Below are positions 55,694 through 64,000 of a stretch of DNA of 64,000 nt, piece after piece. The stretch comes from Prunus persica (taxonomy: Eukaryota > Streptophyta > Magnoliopsida > Rosales > Rosaceae). The stretch covers positions 23,408,570 through 23,472,569 of the forward strand of contig NC_034010.1 in the NCBI RefSeq assembly GCF_000346465.2. Direction: 5' to 3'. Made by a program: the position numbers and the translations under genes. The notes beneath the pieces were generated by a model. That model saw only the letters and a program-made list of their open reading frames with translations, was not told the origin of the DNA and did no database searches. Numbering within the stretch: position 1 is the stretch's first letter; each line of letters starts with the position of its first letter.

Positions 55694-57901
55694 ATGTCCT
55701 TCTCTGCCACCAATTTGGCCCAGCCCCTCCAACTCAACACCGCCACCCCCAGATCCAATGACAAGCCCTCCTTGTTGTTGCCCAAGACCTCATCTTTTCT
55801 CGGATCCACCCGCAACTTCCGACCCACTTCCTTATCTGCTAACCCCAGTCACTCGAATGCCCACCGTCGATCCGCTGTCGTTGCTGTCTCCGAAGCTGTG
55901 AAGGAGAAGAAGCTCCATGCATCCACCAATCTGGTAATGTTTTAGTCCTGAAAGTTCATTGCTTGATTTAGTTTTCTGGGTAAGTTTTGTTTTTCTCGTG
56001 CATGGTAAGCCAAGGGAAGGAGAAGAGAATTGGATTTCAAATTTTGTTTTTCTTGGGTTTTTAAGTACTGGGTAGCTGAGATTTACGAGCAATTCCACTT
56101 AATCAAGCTTAATTTAAGTTTTTTTATCCAACAATTGAAAACCCAGAACAGATAAATCCCAAGCTTCCAACTTTCAGCTTTGTTTCTCGGTGGCTTTAAT
56201 TCAGTTTGATTTGTGTCTTATTTTTCAAGTTCATGGAACATCAGTATATCTATCTAATTAAGTTTGAAGAGATTTAGAAGTACACAGCTGAGCTTTTTCT
56301 TTGTTTCCCAAAGATTTAGTTATCTCATGAAATGAAAGAGTGTCTAAGACTATCCTTTTCAATCTTTGTGCATTTAGCTTATAACAAAAGAGGAAGGCTT
56401 GGAGCTGTATGAAGACATGGTATTGGGTAGGTCTTTTGAGGACATGTGTGCTCAGATGTATTATAGAGGCAAGATGTTCGGGTTTGTTCATCTTTACAAT
56501 GGCCAAGAAGCTGTGTCAACTGGGTTTATCAAGCTTACAAAGAAGGAAGATTCAGTGGTGAGCACTTATCGTGATCACGTACACTCCTTGAGTAAGGGTG
56601 TACCTGCTCGTGAGGTGATGAGTGAGCTCTTTGGAAAGGCCACTGGTTGTTGCCGAGGCCAAGGTGGTTCAATGCACATGTTTTCAAAAGAGTACAATGT
56701 GCTTGGTGGGTTTGCATTTATTGGTGAAGGGATACCAGTAGCAACAGGTGCAGCATTCTCCTCTAGATACAGGAGGGAAGTGCTGAAACAAGCAGACTGT
56801 GATCACGTGACATTGGCCTTTTTCGGAGATGGGACTGCTAATAATGGCCAGTTCTTTGAGTGTTTGAACATGGCAGCATTGTGGAAATTGCCAATTGTTT
56901 TTGTTGTGGAGAACAATTTGTGGGCTATTGGAATGTCACATTTGAGGGCTACTTCTGATCCAGAAATTTGGAAGAAGGGCCCTGCATTTGGTATGCCTGG
57001 TGTTCATGTGGATGGGATGGATGTTTTGAAGGTGAGGGAGGTGGCAAAGGAGGCGATTGGAAGGGCCAGGAGAGGAGAAGGGCCAACATTGGTGGAATGT
57101 GAAACATACAGGTTCAGAGGACATTCATTGGCTGATCCCGATGAGCTTCGTGACCCTGGTGAGTATTTGAATTATGTCTTTCTTCTTTTAGATGTGTCCT
57201 TGTTTTTGACTTTTTATTCAATTCTTGGAGAGATGTTAATGCTTCTGCTTGTATGCATTTTACGAATTAAAATTTGTCTATGCTTCCATCTCCTACTCCT
57301 TTTGGTTCTGTTTCTGCACATAGTTTCTTCTGTGCTGAGTTTTAATATCGTGATTTTTTTTGTTGTTCGTTGGATTGTGGACTTAAGCCCCTGTATGAAC
57401 TATTTAGTGGATAGTTTCTTCTGTGTTAGATTTTTATCTTTTCAGTACTAATATCCTGATTTTTAATTTACTTGTGTTGGATTATGGAGTTCCCCACTCT
57501 ATTGGAGAAAATAATTATCTCATTTCGCAGCCAGCATGTTCACTTCTTAGTTTTCATATCATTTCATTCCTTTGAGTTGAAGTTGCTAAATATTAACCAC
57601 GATGCTTGGTTCCATTTTGGCAGCTGAGAAGGCACACTATGCTGCCAGAGACCCCATCACAGCCTTAAAGAAATACATACTTGAGAACAATTTGGCCACT
57701 GAACAAGAGTTGAAGGCCATACATAAGAAGATTGATGAGTTGGTTGAGGATGCCGTTGAGTTCGCAGATGAGAGCCCACTTCCACCTCGCAGCCAGCTGC
57801 TCGAGAATGTGTTTGCCGATCCAAAGGGTTTTGGAATCGGCCCTGATGGCAGCTACAGATGTGAAGATCCTAAGTTCACTCAGGGCACTGCTCATGTCTA
57901 A
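55694..57901 (+). CDS. PDHA: Pyruvate dehydrogenase E1 component subunit alpha, chloroplastic, 432 aa
   Basis: Catalytic subunit of the plastid pyruvate dehydrogenase complex; with E1-beta it decarboxylates pyruvate using thiamine diphosphate and so feeds acetyl-CoA to fatty-acid synthesis. Three exons keep frame: 55694-55933, 56378-57158, 57624-57901. Exon 1 is almost wholly the plastid transit peptide ([15 protein letters not shown], Ser/Pro/Arg-rich, about residues 1-65). Exon 2 carries [32 protein letters not shown] and the thiamine diphosphate motif [12 protein letters not shown]...VVENN (230-260). It also carries the [16 protein letters not shown] loop. It ends [11 protein letters not shown]. 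Transit peptide and motifs point to the plastid form, not the mitochondrial one. Length is normal for the family. Confidence 0.95.
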
Positions 57902-58401
57902 TCTATGTTGGACCTCTAGCAATCAACGTGTGCTAGCTCTCTGTTCCTAGATATATGCATGGTGTTAATTTTTAGTTACTGCTAGCAGTTACTTTGTCAC
58001 GTAAGAAGATTGTATCAGCTTTATCTACTGTAAGCAGGAATATGTTTGTTAGTTGTTTCAGTTTTGGTCGTTATACCGCTCATTTTAAAATTATCCTTGT
58101 TTTTTTGTATTGGCAAGCAAAACCCTGTTGGGATGTTGGCTCTTTGTTTCCAATTTTATTATATCTACACATAATTATTTACAAAGCTGGCAATGGAAGC
58201 ATGAATGGTAAAAACTCATAATCGAAGTACTCTTCTACACTGTATGAGTTCCAAAATAAAATGTACATGTTCAGGGTAAAATAGTACTGAAACATCTGGT
58301 ACAAAAATTGTAAGAAATGGTAAAAATAAGAATGAAGATATGATATTTACGAAGGAGAAACAACAAAAGAATGTGCAGGTAAGTGTCAATTCAGACGGGG
58401 A
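57902..58401. other. Convergent 3' flanks of PDH E1-alpha and COG4
   Basis: Contains the 3' UTRs of both genes. No separate gene seen. Confidence 0.55.
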
Positions 58402-61400
58402 TTACAACTTAAGGGCGGAAATTGCTTCAGGTTTAAAATCAACTCTCAGACTCAATACTCGCCTGACCTCGGCTGGCGTCAGTCTCCAGGTCATAGGTCC
58501 TGAGTTCTCACCCCAGAAATCTAAAATCTCCGAGACCTTTTCTAAGTTGAGGATTGTCGCCATTTGAGTGAGACGAGCAAACTTGTCTCTAACAGTCCTT
58601 TGAGTCATACTAGAGAAGTGGCTTACCAATGCTCTAGCATCTCTGTCCAGCTGAAGGCCTCCAAGTTGACTGAATCTCTTCTGTATCATAGTTGCTTCAA
58701 GCCTCTTCACAATGAAGTCAAGTACCAAATGTATGAATGAGTCATAATTGTTGGCAGTCATTAGTGGCTGGAGCCACGCTACGTTCATCTCAACAGCATG
58801 AAGAAGCCTTTGGACCCAAGGGTCATTAACCTCATTGTCGGCATATTGAGCCTCTGACAGCTCATAGCTAATGGTCCCCACATGATCTAGCACCGGACGG
58901 AGGCGGGGTGCCACCGTTGCCACAAGTTGTTCCAGGCCAGCATTCAAAGCTTGCTTGAATGTGTTGCTCATATCCCCTAATTCAGACAGACAGGACTTAA
59001 CTTTTTCTCTATCAACTGGTGCAGGAAATACCTGATAAACATGATATCATTTTTGTTAATACCTGATAATGGAATTACTTTTTATAAAGAAGCAAATAAT
59101 ATGTAGGGAAAAAAACATTACAATCCAACAAAAAGAATGATCACATCAGATGATAACATCTAACATGAATCCAAGAGACCAAGATGGATATAAAAGAAGC
59201 CCAAACATTAATAGCCAGTGCATTTGCTAGTGTATACGACATCATATTAAAGCAACCACCAAGGCAGATATGACCTACCAAGGACAATAAAATACTTAGA
59301 GTTTACAGCCAAGAAGGTGACACAAGCATGATATATATCTTGAAACTAAAACTTTTTACTATACATGTCGTCGAAGCCATTTTATGGTTCTGGACAACCA
59401 AAACGTAGCTCTTAATGACTATTTCCATATCTACTGAATTTAATAACCAATAGGCAACAAGTAACAAATGGGGGCTTGGAGAAATGCTAATCTGTCTCAC
59501 TGAGTTACAATGCTCTCTTGACTCTTCATTTCCATGCACTCGAATTTTGGTTATAAAAAATAAAAAAAATTACAAAATACAAAGAATTAAGAAAGTAAAG
59601 GCAACAGCTACATCAACAGATCATGCACAATAAATAAAATACAACAGCGGCATGATCCATCAACTTAGTGGACAATAGATAAGAAAACCCTAACTATAAA
59701 GTTCCACCATATAAAGAAGCCTGTGATGGCAGCATCCAAAATGAAATTTACCAAAGCAATCTTGAAATATATATATATATATATATATATAGTACTAAGC
59801 AGCACTTCAAGTGATCATACAAACCACATATCTTTCTTCAAAATTAAGTCTGCACCACATCAAGCTTCACATCCTATTAGTATTAGGGATAAATGTTCTG
59901 TTCTCACTGTAAAGTGTTATGGTAAGTAGGTTCTAATCATGTTAGCAAAGATTGACAAAGCAATTGGAAAACGAAACTCACACTATAGGAAATCAGATCA
60001 CTAGAGGGGCACAAACTTAAGTTAAATGGAGGATTGTATAAAACTAATTATGCAAGGTTATGGGGATTTGGGGCTTCGACCTAATGCAAAGAATGTAAGC
60101 CAAAGACTTGCCTAAACAGTGTAGTTGTTATTCATGTCACAAATCTTGAAAAGTAAAGCACAGAGTAAACTACAGCATTTCAGTTACCTCTAAGCATTGC
60201 TCTTCAATCTCGTGTTTCAATTTGAGGACATACTCACTACTGACATCCAAATTATTCAAAACAGTGGCAATCTCCGTCCCAGTCTGTTGCACACCAACAC
60301 CACCCAAAAACAGCTTTGCACCAAGATTAGGCTCTCTCATCTTCTGTTGCAAAGCCTCATGGTACTCATTGCTCAACAAGCTACTCGCGCCACTCAACAC
60401 AGCGATCACAGAGCTGATATTCAAAGTGGATATTGCCCTCCGTAAGCAACTCTGCAAGACATAGAAAACATCGTCCACCATCGAAGTCATGAGACTGTCA
60501 GGCACATGCTCATCAATTCTTATAGCCTTCCTCACATTCTCCACCATAAAGAAACCCTCTAATATGACATAAAACCCAGTAATTTCCTGAACCACCTTGC
60601 TAAAACTTCCACTCCTAAAAGCCTTAGTGGCTCTTGGTCCTAAATCCGGGTCAACATTCGTAAATCCCTTGATCTTAGACACCATGAACTCAGTATAATC
60701 CTCACCCAATTGCATCAAAGACAGTATCTCTTCCAAGAAGAGCTCAACCTCTCTAGGATCAGGCCCCTCAGACCCAACACCAACACCACCAACATTAAGC
60801 AAATTCTTGTTCTGGGCATTAATCTCAGAGCTCAACTTTGGCAATCTCCTATACTCCATGTACTTCTTTAAAATCAAACTACCCCTCGTATCACACTCCT
60901 CTTGAAGTTCACAAATGGCGTAAACAACCCCATCTTCCCCACAAAGCCCTCTCAGAATCTCATCATTATCTTCAACAGCTAAAACAATGTCCTTGAACAA
61001 ATTGGTCAAACACCCAACAAAATTGACCGTCTGGATTGGATTGTTCTGCTCCATAAGCTCCACCAAGTGCTCGAATTCCAGCCTGGATCTCATCCCAATT
61101 ACCTTCCTCAAATACCCCACGTAAACCTGCAAGCCCTCCGTCTCCAAACCCAGCGGAGTGTAAAGCCTGATAAATCTCAACACCGTAGGATGCTCCCTCT
61201 GGTCCACGGCCTCAGAGAGCTTCTTCCTGACTATCGATTCGAGCTGCCGCATCGACTCCATGAGCTGCTCTCGCTGCTCGGAGCCCGAGTCCCTGTACTC
61301 CGAGTCAATCTGAATAAACCGCTGCACGTACTTGGCGGCAGACTCGTAGTCCTGGGTGTCGAGGGCTTGCTTGACGCCGTCGATGCAGTTTCCGAGCTCG

Positions 61401-61756
61401 ACGATGGCGTCCAGGCGGAGGAGCGTGGATTTGACGCGCGATTGGGCGAGGTCGAGCTCGCGGACCTTGGCGCTGACGTGGTCGGCGAGGTCGCACGTGG
61501 AGGTGACGTTGGCGAGCACGTGATCGGAGTCAGCTTTGACGATGTCGAGGACCGTCGAGGACCTGTGGAGGCTCAGGAGCTGCTTGTCGAGGTCGGTGCG
61601 CTGGGAGAGGAGGTTGTCGAGGTCCAGATCTAAGGATCGCTGGTAGGCTATGCACTCGTGGAGGAGGCGAGTCATTGCCCCCACGTCCGTCAGGGCTCGC
61701 ACGTGCGAGAGCGCCTCTTGGGTCCCGAATTTTATCGACGGTTGATCCGGCTCCAT
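58402..61756 (-). CDS. COG4: Conserved oligomeric Golgi complex subunit 4, 732 aa
   Basis: COG4 is a lobe A subunit of the COG tether, which returns glycosylation enzymes within the Golgi by catching retrograde vesicles. Two exons keep frame: 61756-60188 (523 codons) and 59031-58402, with a 1,156-bp intron. The N-terminus has a long heptad-rich coiled coil (LLHECIAYQRSLDLDLDNLL, about residues 32-110). The COG4 middle domain follows (VLRFIRLYTPLGLETEGLQV, NFVGCLTNLFKDIVLAVEDN). Exon 2 holds the C-terminal domain (MTANNYDSFIHLVLDFIVKR, RFSQLGGLQLDRDARALVSH, TWRLTPAEVRRVLSLRVDF). Length matches plant COG4. A (TC)n run sits just before the ATG. No lesions. Confidence 0.94.
59767..59791. repeat. 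(TA)n microsatellite in the COG4 intron
   Basis: About 12 TA units inside the single COG4 intron. Confidence 0.85.
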
Positions 61757-61759
61757 TGC

Positions 61760-61788
<29 letters not shown>
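61760..61788. repeat. (TC)n microsatellite in the COG4 leader
   Basis: About 14 TC units begin 3 bases upstream of the COG4 start codon; in the mRNA sense this is a GA run directly before the ATG. Confidence 0.9.
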
Positions 61789-61790
<2 letters not shown>

Positions 61791-61940
61791 CGGTTTGAAG
61801 ATCTGTGTGCGCCGGTGGTTCAGTTGGACTGTCGGAGCTGGAGAAGAGGAGGAAAGCACAAAAATACAAAATGAAATTACAAATATGTCCCTGTAATTTC
61901 GCTCCAATTTTACCAAGATTCTTATTTTAAGAGTGTTGCT

Positions 61941-62671
61941 AAACAAACTAGGGGTGGCATTTTAGACCGAAAACCGCAAAAATCAATCGACAATTTACCG
62001 CAATGGAACTGCAATCGCGGGAAACCAAACTGTATTTGCAGTATGAAGAACTGCATCGCATTTGCAGTTGCGGTTACGATATTTGATTTTCAAAACTTGC
62101 AGTTATTGCAAACCGAGACTATATTTTTTTATTTTAAAAAATTGCATTTTGTAGATAGCATTGATACTCAAACAACACAACGAGGTCCTTTAAATCCACT
62201 CACCACCACCAACACTTGAGTTTGTAACTTTAATTTGTAACATTGGTGCATTGCATTTTTCTTTTAGTTTGTAACCTTAATTAACTTTGAATATGATTTT
62301 TCTTTTATGTTGTAATTTTAATTCATTTTGCATTGCATTTTTCTTTTGGTTTGTAACTTTAAAAGATTTGAAATTGGAATACTTGAAAAGTTAAGGAGGA
62401 GGTTGTGAATTTATATATGCTTGAGAAGTTAAGGTTGTGAATTTATATTTTTTGGTTAAAGTATGCTTGAAATCAAAAGGCTTCAAAAGAAGCATCAAAA
62501 TTAGGCCTAAAATGTGGAAAATTGGATTTTTATGACACAAAAAGAATTTGCGGTTTTAAACCACTAATTCACGGTAACCGATTGCTTTTGCGGTAAACCG
62601 CAAAAAGCAGTTGGTTTGCGGTTTGAGCAAAAATTCGCGGTTACCGAACCGCAACCACCCCTAAAACAAAT
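61941..62671. mobile_element. hAT-like non-autonomous element, 715 bp, with 8-bp target duplication
   Basis: The element 61949-62663 starts TAGGGGTGGC and ends CCACCCCTA. Just inside both ends are CCGAAAACCGC and GGTTACCGAACCGC words in inverted sense, with further GCGGTTT repeats inside. It is flanked by AAACAAAC (61941-61948) and AAACAAAT (62664-62671), 7 of 8 bases equal. No transposase frame is visible. Confidence 0.75.
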
Positions 62672-63920
62672 TCTAAAATTAACTGAGGACACCATATGAT
62701 CTAACATCATAATATTTAAATCAAAATGTAAAATTAACTAAGTACACCCTATTTAACTATAAAAAATACCCCGTACACCCTAATACACTCTCACACAACA
62801 CTAAACCCATACAGCTTATTAATTGCACTTTCGCCACGAGCAATACTAGAGAGTTTTGACTTGCAAAAGTTTCCATCAACCATCAGTGGTTCAGATGAAT
62901 AGTCAAGCACACCTTTCTCTTCCTCATCCATAGGCACACTGTCAATAGCATGCAACGATATTAGATAATATAAATATTCAAGTGATTTCTTAATTGCAAA
63001 CTTAAAATGCCCGACAATGAATCTGGCTGAGTGTATTGATTAGTTTACAATTAGTCGATCATCTATTGATGGAAGCTTATTGCCTGGGATAGTTGTATGG
63101 GAGTCTATTTGTCATAAAGGCCTACACCTGGATAACCTTCAAGATCTTCACCACTAAAATCGTATCGAAAAATATGGATCGTCTTATAAAGAGGCCAAAG
63201 GGTTTGCTAGGGTAAACCAACACCTGAAAATTGTTCACATACTCATGAGTGCAAACAATAGCAGGTCCAAAAAAAAAAAAATGCATATTCCCCAATTACA
63301 TGGTTGTGATAGGATCAGTAGGGCCTGTGAAAGCCTATAACCAAGTCGTCATTACTCTAGAAATTATCAACAAATTGTTGGAGTTAATACTAAAGTTTTT
63401 GAAAGTACGGTTTTTGGTTTACATTTGATTAGGGTTGAATATGGTAAGCAAGGTGTATTTATTAAAATTACAATTGTTTTACAATTCAATATATCATTTT
63501 TGGTCATTTTATATTAGGGTAAATTAGTAATTCAATAAATAATTTGATAGTAGGATATACTCAGTTAATTTTAAGGTTCGTTTAGCAACACTCTATTTTA
63601 ATCTTTGATCAATTTTAGATTTTTCTTAAGAATTAATTAAGGACTTCTAGTCCTCGTCGTCCACTTAACATAAAATTCTTACGAAGTGTCATGCCTATGT
63701 GCTGACTTTTTGTGAATTTTCCCTTCCTCCATTGATAAAAAATTTAAATTAAAAAAAATGTGAATCTTACAATTAGAGTGGGCATTAGTGTAATTTCTAG
63801 AATCTCAGAGAATTTTGTAAAATTACAAAAAAACATCATGGAGTATTAGTATAAATAACTCAAATTCGGGACAATCAATCAAATGACTATAAACAAATGA
63901 GTTTCTGTTATAAAATAACC
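62672..63920. other. Intergenic, nothing recognised
   Basis: AT-rich DNA with no supported gene. Confidence 0.5.
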
Positions 63921-63929
63921 TGGAATATA

Positions 63930-64000
63930 TGCGGATATTGAGCTGCACGTAGAATAGATAAGACACAGCTTTTAACGAGGTTCGGCTATGCCTACGTCCT
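63930..64000. mobile_element. Probable LTR-retrotransposon edge at the window end
   Basis: The last bases (AACGAGGTTCGGCTATGCCT, then ACGTCCT) resemble a sequence frequent at the LTRs of plant Copia-like elements. Only the edge is inside the window, so the call is weak. Confidence 0.3.

Noticed and set aside
61067..61633. 188-codon plus-strand frame opposite COG4
   Set aside because: Antisense shadow of the GC-rich first COG4 exon; no recognisable domain.
1..64000. CRISPR arrays, bacterial operons, rRNA genes
   Set aside because: None present. The sequence is eukaryotic, with spliced genes, and shows no regularly spaced repeats of CRISPR type.
1..64000. Conserved plant microRNA precursors
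   Set aside because: I looked by eye for common families (such as miR156, miR166, miR172 and miR396) and found none; a hairpin search would be needed to exclude others.

Overview
This window is nuclear DNA from a dicot plant. It shows short AT-rich introns with GT-AG borders, plant-only genes (granule-bound starch synthase, plastid pyruvate dehydrogenase E1-alpha, a secondary-wall-type NAC gene), plant-type promoters with TGGGCY boxes, and many small DNA transposons. Protein wording and transposon types suggest a woody rosid, most likely Rosaceae (Prunus-like). The species is inference: no marker in the window proves it.

Left half (about 1-31,000) is gene-poor and transposon-rich. It holds interleaved fold-back MITEs (2.3-3.0 kb), a MITE abutting a TATA box and a short ORF (5.1-5.9 kb), a broken F-box gene (6.7-7.6 kb), a Mutator-like element carrying a captured coding fragment (7.75-9.85 kb), and a NAC pseudogene of the NST/SND type (10.5-11.0 kb). 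Next come one intact PADRE/DUF4228 gene (15.2-15.7 kb), a decayed Ty3/Gypsy gag-protease relic with one LTR (17.5-20.6 kb), and a three-member tandem family of small MGN-starting, PADRE-related genes (21.5, 23.7 and 25.6 kb). The first member of that family is dead. Two head-to-tail Helitron-like elements (26.9-27.5 kb) and a hAT MITE with a perfect 8-bp target duplication (29.3 kb) follow.

Right half (about 31,800-61,800) is a dense run of conserved housekeeping genes, all rebuilt here exon by exon with reading frame kept across every junction. In order they are an RRM RNA-binding protein (+), acidic ribosomal protein P1 (+), GBSSI/waxy (-, 13 coding exons plus a leader intron), VPS8 of the CORVET tethering complex (+, 19 exons), tRNA-Cys(GCA) (-), MED4 of Mediator (-, single coding exon), a second identical tRNA-Cys(GCA) (-), plastid PDH E1-alpha (+, 3 exons), and COG4 of the Golgi tethering complex (-, 2 exons). 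A hAT-like element with an 8-bp target duplication (61.9-62.7 kb) and a probable LTR-retrotransposon edge close the window.

The genes do not form a pathway. Two encode vesicle-tethering subunits (VPS8, COG4) and two encode plastid carbon enzymes (GBSSI, PDH E1-alpha), but this looks like ordinary linkage. The least expected items are the captured ORF in the 2.1-kb TIR element, the PADRE-like tandem family whose dead copy preserves an empty transposon site, and the tandem Helitron pair.
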